From contig JAGWYB010000007.1 in the NCBI GenBank assembly GCA_018969585.1, forward strand, positions 1 through 47,912: a stretch of DNA of 47,912 nucleotides. The letters run 5' to 3'. The position numbers were made by a program, and so were the translations under genes. The notes under the pieces are model-generated. The model was not told the origin of the DNA and searched no databases. It saw only the letters and a program-made list of their open reading frames with translations. This stretch comes from Actinomycetales bacterium. Lineage in GTDB: Bacteria; Actinomycetota; Actinomycetes; Nanopelagicales; Nanopelagicaceae. This document shows, in pieces, positions 7,772 through 17,430 of this stretch. Numbering within the stretch: the stretch's first letter is position 1; each line of letters begins with the position of its first letter.

Positions 7772-9424
7772 TTAATTTGGTCTGGTTCCAATAGTAAGTG
7801 GTCGGGTGGTTTCAGCAAAGAAATCATTTCCTTTGTCATCGACCACTATAAAAGCAGGAAAATCAACAACTTCGATTCGCCAGACGGCTTCCATGCCGAG
7901 TTCTTCGTAATCAAGCACTTCTACTTTTTTAATACAGTCTTGCGCTAACCGCGCTGCTGGACCGCCAACAGAACCCAAATAAAAGCCGCCAAATTTCTTA
8001 CAGGAATCGGTAACTTGTTTAGAACGATTTCCTTTAGCCAACATGATGAGCGATCCACCGAGAGATTGAAATTGTTCAACATACGAATCCATACGACCGG
8101 CAGTAGTAGGACCAAAGGAGCCAGAGGCATAGCCGGCTGGAGTCTTAGCTGGCCCGGCGTAATAAACCGGATACTTCTTGAAATACTCAGGGAGCGGCTT
8201 TCCGGAGTCAACCAGCTCCTTTAATTTAGCGTGTGCTAAGTCGCGCGAGACAACCATAGTTCCATTCAAAGACAATCGAGTCTTTACGGGATATTTGCTT
8301 AATTCTGCGGTTATCTCGGCCATCGGTCGATTTAAATCGATTCGAACGACTTCGTTATCTAAGTGATCATCTGTAGTTTCGGGAAGATAATGAGCCGGAT
8401 CTGTCTCTAATTTCTCAATAAAGACGCCATCTTTCGTGATCTTTGCTTTCGCTTGTCTATCTGCGGAACAAGATACCGCGATTGAAATTGGAAGCGAGGC
8501 GCCATGTCGCGGCAATCGAATAACTCGAACATCATGGCAGAAATACTTTCCGCCAAATTGTGCGCCAATTCCTAATTTCTGAGTGAGTTCAAAGACTGCG
8601 CGTTCCAATTCAGGATCGCGGAAAGCTCGGCCGGTCTTGGCATCGCCAGTAGTGGGTAGTGAATCCAAATATTTTGTTGAAGCTAGCTTGCCGACCTTTG
8701 TGGTGAATTCGGCGCTGGTCCCTCCGATGACAACCGCAAGGTGATAGGGCGGACAGGCTGCGGTACCGAGCGAGCGCAACTTATCCTCGAGCCAGACGAG
8801 AAAAGTTTTGGGATTCAAAATCGCTTTTGTCTCTTGATATAGGAAGGATTTGTTGGCGCTGCCACCACCTTTAGCAATAAACAAGAAATTGTATTCATCG
8901 CTCTTTTCGAAGTCGGAATATATTTCAATCTGAGCTGGAAGATTATTTCCAGTGTTTTTCTCTTCCCACACAGTAACCGGCGCTAACTGCGAATAGCGAA
9001 GATTTAATTTTGTAAAAGCATCAAAGACTCCACGTGAGATTGTGGCCTCATCACGCTCACTTGTGATTACACATTGGCCTTTCTTTCCCATGATTATTGC
9101 AGTGCCAGTGTCTTGGCACATCGGAAGAATGCCACCTGCTGAAATATTGGCGTTCTTCAAGAGATCCAGAGCTACGAATCTATCGTTTGGAGAACTTTCT
9201 GGATCTTTCAAAATATTTGCTAATTGTTGAAGATGTTCGCCTCTTAAGTAATGAGAAATGTCGTGCATTGCGATTTCAGTTAGATTACGTATTGCTTCAG
9301 GAGATACCTTTAGAAATGTCTTTCCTTCTGCGGTAAAGGTTGATACGCCATCGCTAGAAACTTTTCGATATTCAGTCTTATCCGGACCTATCGGTAGTAG
9401 ATCTTCATAAATAAAGTCACTCAT
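7772..9424 (-). CDS. Fumarate hydratase class I (iron-sulfur)
   Basis: 550 residues, the fused alpha/beta form of class I fumarase, which interconverts fumarate and malate in the TCA cycle with a [4Fe-4S] cluster. Likely cluster cysteines are in [23 protein letters not shown] and AVSCSADRQ. The C-terminal part carries [22 protein letters not shown] and [16 protein letters not shown]. It is the last gene of xseA-xseB-fumarase and overlaps xseB by 8 bp. Streptomyces also keeps a class I fumarase near xseA/B (from memory). Oxygen sensitivity is expected from the class. Confidence 0.95.
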   Translation of the reverse strand: MSDFIYEDLLPIGPDKTEYRKVSSDGVSTFTAEGKTFLKVSPEAIRNLTEIAMHDISHYLRGEHLQQLANILKDPESSPNDRFVALDLLKNANISAGGILPMCQDTGTAIIMGKKGQCVITSERDEATISRGVFDAFTKLNLRYSQLAPVTVWEEKNTGNNLPAQIEIYSDFEKSDEYNFLFIAKGGGSANKSFLYQETKAILNPKTFLVWLEDKLRSLGTAACPPYHLAVVIGGTSAEFTTKVGKLASTKYLDSLPTTGDAKTGRAFRDPELERAVFELTQKLGIGAQFGGKYFCHDVRVIRLPRHGASLPISIAVSCSADRQAKAKITKDGVFIEKLETDPAHYLPETTDDHLDNEVVRIDLNRPMAEITAELSKYPVKTRLSLNGTMVVSRDLAHAKLKELVDSGKPLPEYFKKYPVYYAGPAKTPAGYASGSFGPTTAGRMDSYVEQFQSLGGSLIMLAKGNRSKQVTDSCKKFGGFYLGSVGGPAARLAQDCIKKVEVLDYEELGMEAVWRIEVVDFPAFIVVDDKGNDFFAETTRPLTIGTRPN

Positions 9425-9611
9425 CGGCCACCTGTTTTGCAGCTTCTAATTTGGCGCGGGCGCCATCTAGCCACTCTTGGCAGATATTGGCCAATTCTTC
9501 GCCGCGTTCCCAAAGTTTCAAAGATTCTTCTAGGCCAAGGCCGCCCGACTCCAAAGTGGAGACAACTTTTGCTAATTCATCTCGCGCTGCCTCATAGCTC
9601 ATCTTGGACAT
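9417..9611 (-). CDS. xseB: Exodeoxyribonuclease VII small subunit
   Basis: 64 residues with the XseB pattern [36 protein letters not shown]. It forms a helical bundle with XseA to degrade single-stranded DNA. It starts 9 bp after xseA and overlaps the fumarase start, so the three are one operon. ATG 9602 is an alternative start. Confidence 0.95.
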   Translation of the reverse strand: MSKMSYEAARDELAKVVSTLESGGLGLEESLKLWERGEELANICQEWLDGARAKLEAAKQVADE

Positions 9612-9620
9612 ATTCGTAAT

Positions 9621-10784
9621 CTACTCGCCTCTGATTCGATCAAGCTCGGATTCTCCGGTTGCTGTAGCCAGAGCCACACCTTCCGCAAGTCTGAGTCTTA
9701 GCATCTCGCCTTTAGTTAACTTATTTGGCGTGCGCACTATGGAGCCATCGCTTTTCTGAACGACGGCATATCCACGATCAAGAGTGGCTTGCGGCGAGAG
9801 AGCTCGAATCTGGGTCAGCATATGGTTTAGCTCATCGCTGGATCTCGTTATTCGAGAGTTGATTCCAGCAAAGGAACGCTGCATCAAGTTAACCACTTTG
9901 GTCATTTCAAGAATTACCCGATCGTTTATCTTTTGATCAGCTCGGTTTCGAAGTTGGCGGATCTTCTCTAATTCTTCTTTGATATCAGGCACGACTCGTT
10001 TAGCGGCATCGGTAGGAGTTGAAGCCCGCAAGTCGGCAACTAAATCAAGTAGCGGGGTATCTTGTTCGTGACCAATCGCGCTGACAATTGGTTTTTTGCA
10101 ATTAGCAGCAAGTCTTACTAGTCCCTCATCTGAGAATGGCAATAGATCTTCAAATGATCCACCGCCGCGAGTAATGATGATGACATCTACCTCCGCATCA
10201 TTATCTAGTTCTTTAAGTGCGGCTGATACTTGGATAACAGCATCCGCCCCTTGAACAGCGACCTCTCTGGTTTCAAATTGCACGGAAGGCCAACGTCTTT
10301 TTGCATTTTCTTTTACATCTTTTTCAGCAGCGCTTGCACGACCACAAATTAAGCCTATTTTTCGCGGTAAGAATGGCAGTGGTTTCTTTCGTTCAGCAGC
10401 AAAGAGCCCTTCAGCTGCTAGCAATTTTTTCAATGCTTCAAGTCTGGCAAGTAATTCACCGACTCCAATCTGTCTGATTTCTTTGGCGTTTAATGAAAGT
10501 CGCCCCGTTGGGGTATAGAAATTAACTTTTGAATTAATGACAACTCGAGCATTTTCAGTTAAGGGTGCAATTGATTTGAATACAGAGCGAGGGCAGGTGA
10601 CTTCTAAATACATATCAACGCTGGGATCTCTTAAGCGCAGGTAGACCATTCCAGAACCAGCGCGATCGTTGAGTTGAGCAATTTCACCTTCGACCCAGAT
10701 CTGTCCGAGACGATTTATGTAATCGCTGATTGCTTCTGAGACAACTCTCACCGGAACTGGTTTTTCTGCGGAGGTCTCTAACAC
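9621..10784 (-). CDS. xseA: Exodeoxyribonuclease VII large subunit
   Basis: 387 residues. An N-terminal OB fold ([24 protein letters not shown]) precedes the catalytic core with [30 protein letters not shown] and [17 protein letters not shown], then a coiled-coil XseB-binding region. It is the catalytic subunit of a bidirectional ssDNA exonuclease used in repair. The start is GTG 10784, with TACTAT (10796-10791) ending 6 nt upstream, consistent with a leaderless transcript. It diverges from ispH with 34 bp between starts. Confidence 0.96.
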   Translation of the reverse strand: MLETSAEKPVPVRVVSEAISDYINRLGQIWVEGEIAQLNDRAGSGMVYLRLRDPSVDMYLEVTCPRSVFKSIAPLTENARVVINSKVNFYTPTGRLSLNAKEIRQIGVGELLARLEALKKLLAAEGLFAAERKKPLPFLPRKIGLICGRASAAEKDVKENAKRRWPSVQFETREVAVQGADAVIQVSAALKELDNDAEVDVIIITRGGGSFEDLLPFSDEGLVRLAANCKKPIVSAIGHEQDTPLLDLVADLRASTPTDAAKRVVPDIKEELEKIRQLRNRADQKINDRVILEMTKVVNLMQRSFAGINSRITRSSDELNHMLTQIRALSPQATLDRGYAVVQKSDGSIVRTPNKLTKGEMLRLRLAEGVALATATGESELDRIRGE

Positions 10785-10790
10785 GACACG

Positions 10791-10812
10791 ATAGTAATGG
10801 CGCCGATAGGAT
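10791..10812. promoter_or_regulatory. Divergent -10 boxes of xseA and ispH
   Basis: Minus strand: TACTAT (10796-10791), 6 nt, GTG of xseA. Plus strand: TAGGAT (10807-10812), 6 nt, ATG of ispH. The two boxes are 10 bp apart, so RNA polymerase could occupy only one at a time. Both genes are predicted leaderless. Confidence 0.6.
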
Positions 10813-10818
10813 GCGCCT

Positions 10819-11772
10819 ATGGCAAAACGTGTACTGCTCGCTGCGCCACGTGGTTACTGCGCCGGAGTAGATCGCGCAGTTGTCACTGTGGAAAAGGCGC
10901 TTGAGCTATATGGAGCGCCGGTTTATGTGCGCAAACAGATTGTCCATAACAAGCATGTTGTTGAATCTCTTGAAAAGCGCGGAGCAATTTTTGTGGATGA
11001 GACTGATCAAGTCCCGGAGGGCGCTCGCGTGGTTTTCTCTGCACACGGAGTATCGCCAAAAGTTCACCAAGAAGCAGCGAATCGCAATTTAAAGACAATC
11101 GATGCTACTTGTCCACTAGTTACAAAAGTTCACCAAGAAGCGCGAAGATTTGCTGCCGAAGATTTACAGATTCTTCTGATTGGTCATGATGGCCATGAGG
11201 AAGTCGAAGGCACTGCGGGCGAGGCTCCAGAACATATTAAATTGGTAGATGGCCTTGAAAATGCAAAGAAAATCGAGATTGACCCAAAGCGTCCGGTGGC
11301 CTGGTTATCCCAAACAACTTTAAGCGTTGATGAAACTCTCGAGACAGTTGCGATATTAAAGGACCGCTTCCCACAGCTTCAAGATCCACCATCAGATGAC
11401 ATTTGCTATGCGACACAGAATCGTCAGATTGCAATTAAACAGATCGCGCCTGAAGCAGATTTAGTTCTAGTGGTTGGCTCCACCAATTCTTCTAACTCGG
11501 TACGTCTTGTTGAAGTCGCTAAGGAGTATGGCGCAAAGCAGGCTTACCTGATCGATTATGCAAGTGAAGTGAAAGAAGAGTGGTTTAACGGAGTCGAAAC
11601 TATCGGCGTAACAAGCGGAGCTTCTGTTCCTGAATTATTAGTTAAAGAACTTTTAAGTGATTTAGCAGAGCGAGGCTTTAGCGATGTTAAAGAGATTACT
11701 GCGATGGAAGAGAGTCTGTTATTTGCGCTTCCACCAGAGTTAAGAAAAGATTTACGCGCCGCTGGAAAGTAA
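10819..11772 (+). CDS. ispH: 4-hydroxy-3-methylbut-2-enyl diphosphate reductase
   Basis: 317 residues, last step of the MEP pathway, giving IPP and DMAPP. Cluster cysteines appear in [24 protein letters not shown] and a third near residue 195 ([11 protein letters not shown]). HGVSPKVH and [11 protein letters not shown] carry substrate-binding residues, and GASVPELLV is near the C-terminus. No SD is present; a TAGGAT -10 ends 6 nt before the ATG. Its 3' end overlaps the convergent DUF6542 gene by 21 bp. The product feeds the prenyl synthase at 4722. Confidence 0.97.
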   Translation: MAKRVLLAAPRGYCAGVDRAVVTVEKALELYGAPVYVRKQIVHNKHVVESLEKRGAIFVDETDQVPEGARVVFSAHGVSPKVHQEAANRNLKTIDATCPLVTKVHQEARRFAAEDLQILLIGHDGHEEVEGTAGEAPEHIKLVDGLENAKKIEIDPKRPVAWLSQTTLSVDETLETVAILKDRFPQLQDPPSDDICYATQNRQIAIKQIAPEADLVLVVGSTNSSNSVRLVEVAKEYGAKQAYLIDYASEVKEEWFNGVETIGVTSGASVPELLVKELLSDLAERGFSDVKEITAMEESLLFALPPELRKDLRAAGK

Positions 11773-12174
11773 GCGTTTCTGTTCTTTGAAGTAGAACCAC
11801 CAACCAAAAAGCGAACCAGTAATTAAGAATGGCGCAACGCTTGCCAAACCGGTTACGAGATCTACGCCGAGACGCGTAATACTCAGTGAAAAACCTCCAA
11901 CAGTAGGTAAGAGAAGTAAAGTGGCGAGTGCGAGAGCAATGGGGGGATTAACCACAGCTACGAAGGTGGTGCCAGGTCTTCCGTAGATTAATCCGCCGTA
12001 ATAAGTGGCCCAAAGGGCAATTCCAGTAAGGAATCCAATATTGGAACGGAAGAATATTTCTACGATTGCTACGATGAAAATCAAAAGAAACTGCAGAATT
12101 GCGATGCCAGGTTTGGTTAGGCCAGCGCCTTTTACGGGTGAATTAAATGGCGGTTTAGGTAGCTCACTTCGCAT
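11752..12174 (-). CDS. DUF6542-type membrane protein
   Basis: About 140 residues with four hydrophobic stretches ([45 protein letters not shown] and [23 protein letters not shown]). The arrangement and its place between ispH and rmuC/ychF match an actinobacterial membrane family seen beside lytB and ychF (Rv1111c in M. tuberculosis, from memory). Function is unknown. It overlaps the end of rmuC; ATGs at 12186 and 12174 are both possible. Confidence 0.7.
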   Translation of the reverse strand: MRSELPKPPFNSPVKGAGLTKPGIAILQFLLIFIVAIVEIFFRSNIGFLTGIALWATYYGGLIYGRPGTTFVAVVNPPIALALATLLLLPTVGGFSLSITRLGVDLVTGLASVAPFLITGSLFGWWFYFKEQKRLLSSGA

Positions 12175-13318
12175 CGTCATCATCACCTAAATCCTCATCG
12201 CTTCCTTCATCAAAAAGATCACCGGTAGATAGCTCTTTAGGGGCAATCTGGCGCAATTCATCATCCACATCTTCAATCGCTTTCAACTTACTACTTGAAG
12301 GAGCGCCAAGTTTTACCATCTTTCGGGCGGGCTTAAGGACATTCTCTTCGGCGCTCTTCACAAGGTCATTAAATGCGCGTTCTGAGGATTTAATTCGCTC
12401 GCCAAGAGTTTCAATTTTGCTATGCACTTTGCCAATTCGCTTTAGAAGTTCGCCAGCTAAATCGGTTATTTCTTGGGCGTTCTTGGCAAGTTCACTCCGG
12501 CTAAAGACATAAGCGACGGTCCTGAGAAGTGCCATCATGGTTGTCGGCGTAGCGATAGAGACATTCTTTTCAAACGCCTTATGGAGTAATTGCGGTTCAG
12601 CTTCGAGAGCTTCGGAGAGAATAGATTCAAAAGGCGCAAATAGAACTACGTAATCAGGGGAGTTGCTACTTTCTTGGTAACCTCGCTTTGCTAGGGCATT
12701 TACATGGCCAACTAAATCTTTTGCATGAAGTTGCATAAGTCGATTTCGTTCAATCGGATCTTTTTCAACAATAGCATCAAGGAAACGATCAAATGGAAAT
12801 TTAGAATCGATAAAGATTTCGCTACCGCCAGGTACGGCGATTTTTATATCAGGTTTTGTGATTTCAGTCCCGCTAGCTCGATAATCTTGTTTGAAGAAAT
12901 GTACATTTTCGAGAAGTCCTGCGCTCTCAAGTAGCGTTTCTAATTGGGCTTCGCCATATTTACCGCGCGTCTGTGAATTTGAAAGTGCGCCAGCAAGTTT
13001 TGTGGTTTCGCGTAACAGGTTTTCGTTCCCAAGTCGCATAGTCTCAATTTGAGTACGCATCTCACTCTCTGCTCGCGCGCGTTTTACTTCAGCTTCTTGG
13101 CTCTGGGTTGCGAGCTGGGTCATGCCAACAGTTACGGAGCGAAGTTGTTCATTAAGGGTGGTTAGTCGCGCCTCTTCTTTACGCATCTCTTCTAGTTGTG
13201 CGTTTAGTAGCGCAACTTTTCCGCGTTCACTATTTGTGCGCAGAGTCGCAATCAAAGCGCCGATGGCAAGGCCAATAATGAGACCAATCAGAAGTGAGAG
13301 AGCGCCGTTCATGCTCAT
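12164..13318 (-). CDS. rmuC: RmuC family DNA recombination protein
   Basis: 384 residues: an N-terminal membrane anchor (LSLLIGLIIGLAIGALIATL), a long coiled coil to about residue 110, then the RmuC domain with GKYGEAQLETLLESAGLL, DSKFPFDRFLDAI and PDYVVLFAPFES. RmuC family members are predicted nucleases that limit DNA inversions. The C-terminus is very acidic (EDLGDDDD). ATG 13318 and 13312 are alternative starts. It forms an operon with the downstream DUF6542 gene and diverges from ychF by 45 bp. Confidence 0.92.
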   Translation of the reverse strand: MSMNGALSLLIGLIIGLAIGALIATLRTNSERGKVALLNAQLEEMRKEEARLTTLNEQLRSVTVGMTQLATQSQEAEVKRARAESEMRTQIETMRLGNENLLRETTKLAGALSNSQTRGKYGEAQLETLLESAGLLENVHFFKQDYRASGTEITKPDIKIAVPGGSEIFIDSKFPFDRFLDAIVEKDPIERNRLMQLHAKDLVGHVNALAKRGYQESSNSPDYVVLFAPFESILSEALEAEPQLLHKAFEKNVSIATPTTMMALLRTVAYVFSRSELAKNAQEITDLAGELLKRIGKVHSKIETLGERIKSSERAFNDLVKSAEENVLKPARKMVKLGAPSSSKLKAIEDVDDELRQIAPKELSTGDLFDEGSDEDLGDDDDAK

Positions 13319-13348
13319 ATCGTGGCAGTCGGGGCTGACATTGACGGT

Positions 13349-13354
13349 TAGGCT
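13349..13354 (+). promoter_or_regulatory. Putative -10 box of ychF
   Basis: TAGGCT lies 9 nt before the GTG start, so the leader would be at most a few bases. The same hexamer precedes the 26717 gene and, on the minus strand, kgd. Confidence 0.45.
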
Positions 13355-13363
13355 CTACCCCTC

Positions 13364-14437
13364 GTGAGCCTTTCTATCGGAATCGTCGGCCTTCCCAATG
13401 TCGGAAAATCGACCCTCTTCAACGCCTTAACGAAGAACAATGTCCTGGCGGCCAACTACCCATTCGCGACTATCGAGCCGAATGTCGGCGTAGTCGGAGT
13501 CCCGGATCCCCGCCTTCCAGTCCTCGCAAAACTCTTTGGTTCAGAACGGATAATTCCGGCGGCCGTCTCTTTCGTAGATATTGCGGGCATAGTTAAAGGT
13601 GCATCCGAGGGCGCAGGCCTTGGCAATAAATTCCTCGCAAATATCCGTGAGAGCGATGCAATCTGTCAGGTTATCCGAGTCTTTACTGATCCCGATGTAG
13701 TTCACGTTGATGGGCGAGTGGATCCATCAAGCGATATCGAAACTATAAATACCGAATTACAACTTGCTGATTTACAAACTTTAGAGAAAGCAGTCCCAAG
13801 AGTCGAGAAAGAGGCGCGTCAAGATAAAGAGCGAGCCAAAGTCCTTGAAGTTATGAAAGAGGCGCAAACAATTCTTGGTGAAGGAAAATTACTTTTTGGA
13901 TCAAAAATTGATTTAGCATCCTTAAAGGAACTTGGACTTCTAACCGCAAAACCATTTCTTTATGTATTTAATGTTGACGCTAGCGAGTTGGGAGATGCAG
14001 CTCTTCGAAAGAAATTACAAGAATTGGTTGCGCCAGCCGAAGCAATCTTCTTAGACGCAAAGACTGAGTCTGAGTTAACTGAACTCGATGATGCAGAGGC
14101 GTTAGAATTGCTTAAATCAATTGGATTAACCGAACCAGGTTTGAGCACCCTAGCGCGGGTTGGCTTCAACACACTTGGCCTTCAAACCTATTTGACAGCA
14201 GGCGAAAAAGAGGCACGGGCTTGGACAATTCATAAAGGTGATACCGCACCGGCTGCAGCCGGAGTAATACATACTGATTTTCAAAAGGGGTTTATAAAAG
14301 CAGAAATAATCTCATTTGAAGATTTAGTTGCTGCTGGCTCCATGACGGAAGCTAAGTCGCGCGGCAAGGTTCGAATGGAAGGAAAGGATTACGTTATGCA
14401 AGACGGAGACGTAGTGGAATTTAGGTTCAATGTCTGA
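13364..14437 (+). CDS. ychF: Redox-regulated ribosome-binding ATPase YchF
   Basis: 357 residues, Obg-like ATPase. The P-loop [12 protein letters not shown] is followed by [20 protein letters not shown] (G3), a helical coiled-coil insertion and the C-terminal TGS domain ([19 protein letters not shown] to the end VVEFRFNV). The G4 position has NVDASE rather than the NKxD of GTPases, in line with YchF ATP preference. It starts at a GTG and overlaps typA by 8 bp. Confidence 0.97.
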   Translation: MSLSIGIVGLPNVGKSTLFNALTKNNVLAANYPFATIEPNVGVVGVPDPRLPVLAKLFGSERIIPAAVSFVDIAGIVKGASEGAGLGNKFLANIRESDAICQVIRVFTDPDVVHVDGRVDPSSDIETINTELQLADLQTLEKAVPRVEKEARQDKERAKVLEVMKEAQTILGEGKLLFGSKIDLASLKELGLLTAKPFLYVFNVDASELGDAALRKKLQELVAPAEAIFLDAKTESELTELDDAEALELLKSIGLTEPGLSTLARVGFNTLGLQTYLTAGEKEARAWTIHKGDTAPAAAGVIHTDFQKGFIKAEIISFEDLVAAGSMTEAKSRGKVRMEGKDYVMQDGDVVEFRFNV

Positions 14438-16334
14438 GGTCAAGAAATCAACAGCGCACCTAACCGGATTGCCGCTCCTTGAACGAGATGAGCTGCGCAA
14501 TATCGCAATCATCGCCCACGTTGACCACGGAAAAACGACACTTGTTGATGCCATGCTCTGGCAGAGCGGCGCATTTGCAGCCCATAAAGATCAATCCGAA
14601 TCACAAGATCGAGTTATGGATTCGATGGATTTGGAGCGAGAAAAAGGAATCACGATTCTCGCCAAGAACACTGCGGTAAAACGTGGAAACACCATTGTAA
14701 ATATCATCGACACCCCTGGCCACGCTGATTTCGGTGGTGAGGTGGAGCGTGGGCTTGAAATGGTTGATGGCGTTGCGCTCTTGGTTGATGCTTCTGAAGG
14801 CCCGTTGCCACAAACTAGATTCGTACTTCGAAAAGCGCTCCAGAAAAATCTTCCAGTAATTCTCATCATAAATAAAGTAGATAGACCTGATGCTCGAATT
14901 GCTGCCGTAGTCGATGAAACCTATGAATTGTTCTTGGATTTGGATGCAACTGAGACCCAGATTGATTTCCCAATTGTTTATACCTCTGCAAAAGCGGGAC
15001 GAGCATCGTTAAATCGACCGAGCGATGGGGGAATGCCGGATCAAGAAAATCTTGATGTTCTCTTTGAGGTAATTTTCAAAACAATTCCATCGCCGAAATT
15101 TCATGAGGGCGCACCGTTACAAGCCCATGTCACAAACCTTGACTCTTCGCCATATCTTGGACGATTGGCACTCTGCCGGGTCCATGAAGGCAAGATAAAG
15201 AAAGGACAACTTGTAACTTGGATTAAAAGTGATGGCTCCCAAGAGAAGGTAAAGATCTCTGAGTTGATGATGACTGAAGGTCTGGAGCGAATTCCGGTTG
15301 CTGAAGCTGGTCCAGGCGACATCATCGCAGTCGCTGGAATCGAGACTATTACTCTGGGTGAAACTTTGGCAGATAGCGAGAATGCTCACGCATTACCTCC
15401 AATTACTGTCGATGAACCTTCCATCTCTATGACGATTGGTATCAATACCTCGCCACTTGCTGGCCGAATCGGCAAGAAATTAACGGCAAGACTTGTAAAG
15501 AATCGGTTAGATAGTGAATTGGTTGGAAATGTTTCGCTGAGAGTTCTAAATACCGATCGTCCAGATACCTGGGAGGTACAAGGTCGCGGTGAACTGCAGT
15601 TAGCGGTTTTGGTTGAAATGATGCGCCGCGAAGGCTTTGAACTTACTGTCGGAAAACCTCAAGTTGTAACCAAGATAATTGATGGCAAATTAAATGAGCC
15701 GATGGAGCGACTAACCATCGATGCCCCGGAAGACTATCTAGGAGTAATTACCCAACTTATGGCGCTCCGTAAAGGCCGAATGGAACAGATGGTCAACCAC
15801 GGTACTGGTTGGATAAGAATGGATTTCAAGGTTCCGTCGCGAGGATTAATCGGTTTTAGAACCGAGTTCCTTACCGAGACTCGTGGCACAGGTCTGTTGC
15901 ACCACGTTTTCGATGGTTACGAACCTTGGAACGGTGAGTTACGTACTCGCCCGACCGGCTCGTTGGTCTCAGATCGATCTGGAACAGCTACTTCTTACGC
16001 AATCTTTGGGCTGCAGGAGCGCGGCACTATTTTCGCTGAAGTTGGTTCTGATGTTTACGAAGGAATGGTCATCGGCGAGAATTCGCGTCCGGAAGATATG
16101 GATGTAAATATTGTCCGAGAGAAGAAATTGACCAATATGCGCGCAGCTGGTTCTGATGAAAACGAGCGACTTATTCCGCCAAAGATTTTAAATCTCGAAC
16201 AGGCGCTGGAGTATTGCCGCGAGGATGAATGCGTTGAGGTAACTCCGGTAAATGTGCGGATCCGAAAAGTTGTTCTCGACCAGAACGAACGCTCCCGCCT
16301 AACCTCAAAGGCGAAAAAAGCCAACCAGGAGTAG
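14430..16334 (+). CDS. typA: Ribosome-associated translational GTPase TypA/BipA
   Basis: 634 residues. The G domain carries AHVDHGKTTLVDAML (G1), the switch region EREKGITI, DTPGHADFGGEVER (G3) and NKVDRPDAR (G4). EF-G-like domains II, III and V follow, then the TypA-specific C-terminal domain (RPEDMDVNIVREKKLTNMRA). It acts in 50S assembly and stress or cold adaptation. Translation is probably coupled to ychF through the 8-bp overlap. About 50 bp follow before the next gene, holding a small GCCTT/AAGGC dyad without a clear T-tract. Confidence 0.97.
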   Translation: MSEVKKSTAHLTGLPLLERDELRNIAIIAHVDHGKTTLVDAMLWQSGAFAAHKDQSESQDRVMDSMDLEREKGITILAKNTAVKRGNTIVNIIDTPGHADFGGEVERGLEMVDGVALLVDASEGPLPQTRFVLRKALQKNLPVILIINKVDRPDARIAAVVDETYELFLDLDATETQIDFPIVYTSAKAGRASLNRPSDGGMPDQENLDVLFEVIFKTIPSPKFHEGAPLQAHVTNLDSSPYLGRLALCRVHEGKIKKGQLVTWIKSDGSQEKVKISELMMTEGLERIPVAEAGPGDIIAVAGIETITLGETLADSENAHALPPITVDEPSISMTIGINTSPLAGRIGKKLTARLVKNRLDSELVGNVSLRVLNTDRPDTWEVQGRGELQLAVLVEMMRREGFELTVGKPQVVTKIIDGKLNEPMERLTIDAPEDYLGVITQLMALRKGRMEQMVNHGTGWIRMDFKVPSRGLIGFRTEFLTETRGTGLLHHVFDGYEPWNGELRTRPTGSLVSDRSGTATSYAIFGLQERGTIFAEVGSDVYEGMVIGENSRPEDMDVNIVREKKLTNMRAAGSDENERLIPPKILNLEQALEYCREDECVEVTPVNVRIRKVVLDQNERSRLTSKAKKANQE

Positions 16335-16387
16335 CGCGACACGCCTTAAAAGGCTATTTGTCAGTGGGCTCCGCTCTAATGCCCCAC

Positions 16388-16885
16388 ATGAACCTCCGCG
16401 AACTTGCCTTCCAACTATCCGCTATTACCTTGATTGTCGATGCCGCAAAAGAGGCAAAAGAAAGGTTACGGCGCGAATTTGCAAGTGCACTAGATGAGGT
16501 TGGCGCAGATGCCGCTAAGGCGATGTTAGAAGGCGAAGAGATTGCCAAAGTCTCTTTGATCCATCCAAAAACCTCCGCCCAGGTACTTAATGAGAGCGCA
16601 TTCATCTCCTGGGTGAAAGAGAATTGGGAGTATGAGATTGTTGAAAGTGTTAGAGACTCTTTCCGTAAACATATTTTAGATTCAGTTGAGAACGTAGATG
16701 GAAAGGCGATCTATCCTCGGACCGGTGAAGTTCTCGACTTTATAAATTTCAATTCTCGAGATCCATATATCGCAACGAGATTTAAAGATGGCGGCCGCGA
16801 AGCTTTGATTGAAGCTTTTCGGGCAGGATCTCTAACTCCTAATGAAGTTATGGCAGAAGAACTCTTAATGGCGGTGGGCCAGTAA
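16388..16885 (+). CDS. Actinophage-type accessory protein, upstream member of a two-gene pair
   Basis: About 165 residues. The N-terminus (NLRELAFQLSAITLIVDAAKEAKERLRREFASAL) is helical; the middle has ISWVKENWEYEIVESVRDSFRKHIL; the end has PRTGEVLDF...ATRFKDGGREALIEAFRAG. From memory this layout matches proteins common in actinobacteriophage early regions, often next to recombination genes, with no firm function. ATG 16388 matches the usual family start, with TCTAAT ending 7 nt before; TTG 16358, GTG 16364 and ATG 16379 are alternatives. Its stop overlaps the next start (TAATG). No other phage gene is nearby. Confidence 0.6.
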   Translation: MNLRELAFQLSAITLIVDAAKEAKERLRREFASALDEVGADAAKAMLEGEEIAKVSLIHPKTSAQVLNESAFISWVKENWEYEIVESVRDSFRKHILDSVENVDGKAIYPRTGEVLDFINFNSRDPYIATRFKDGGREALIEAFRAGSLTPNEVMAEELLMAVGQ

Positions 16886-17427
16886 TGGGTTACTTCAATC
16901 TCGAACAATACGAACCTGTTGAGAATCGGATTCGCGCTTTCTGGTTGAAATACCCAAATGGACGATTGCTTACTGATTTGAATAGAACCGAACGCGCCGA
17001 TGGGCGCGTTGAATGGATTTGTCGGACCGAGGCATACACAAGCTCAGATGAACTTCGACCGCAAGCAACCGGATACGCAACGGAGATCGAGGGAACTTCT
17101 CCTGTTAATCGTGCCAACGCGAGTGAGAACTGCGAAACATCGAGTATTGGACGCTGCCTAGCAAATCTTGGGTTTGCTGCGAAAGGAAAGAGACCAAGCC
17201 GAGAAGAGATGGGAAAGGCGATGCGTGGGGTCGCACGCAAAGATCTCAATAGCGGTGAATATGAAGCGCTTTTAAAACAATTAATCTCCTGCACCACTCA
17301 AGAACAGTTAGGCGCCTGGTCGGCATATGCCGCCACCTTCAATATGCCAGAAGGTAAACGGAGCGAACTACTTAGAGCCTTTAACGATAAGCGGAGACAT
17401 CTTGTAAAGAGTTCCGAAGTTGCTTAG
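16885..17427 (+). CDS. Actinophage-type protein, possible ssDNA-annealing/recombination function
   Basis: 180 residues. GYFNLEQYEPVENRIRAFW at the start and ENCETSSIGRCLANLGFAAKGKRPSREEM in the middle match a protein widespread in actinophages (recollection, not searched). The central segment resembles the region in Erf/Sak-type annealing proteins where a Ser/Thr and Arg-rich helix is conserved, but the match is weak, so the function is only a suggestion. The start overlaps the stop of its partner by one base. It converges with the EEP nuclease gene, with stops 3 bp apart. Confidence 0.6.
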   Translation: MGYFNLEQYEPVENRIRAFWLKYPNGRLLTDLNRTERADGRVEWICRTEAYTSSDELRPQATGYATEIEGTSPVNRANASENCETSSIGRCLANLGFAAKGKRPSREEMGKAMRGVARKDLNSGEYEALLKQLISCTTQEQLGAWSAYAATFNMPEGKRSELLRAFNDKRRHLVKSSEVA

Positions 17428-17430
17428 AAA

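Noticed and set aside
16334-16388. Rho-independent terminator after typA
   Set aside because: The GCCTT-AA-AAGGC dyad has only five pairs and is followed by TATTTG, not a T-tract.
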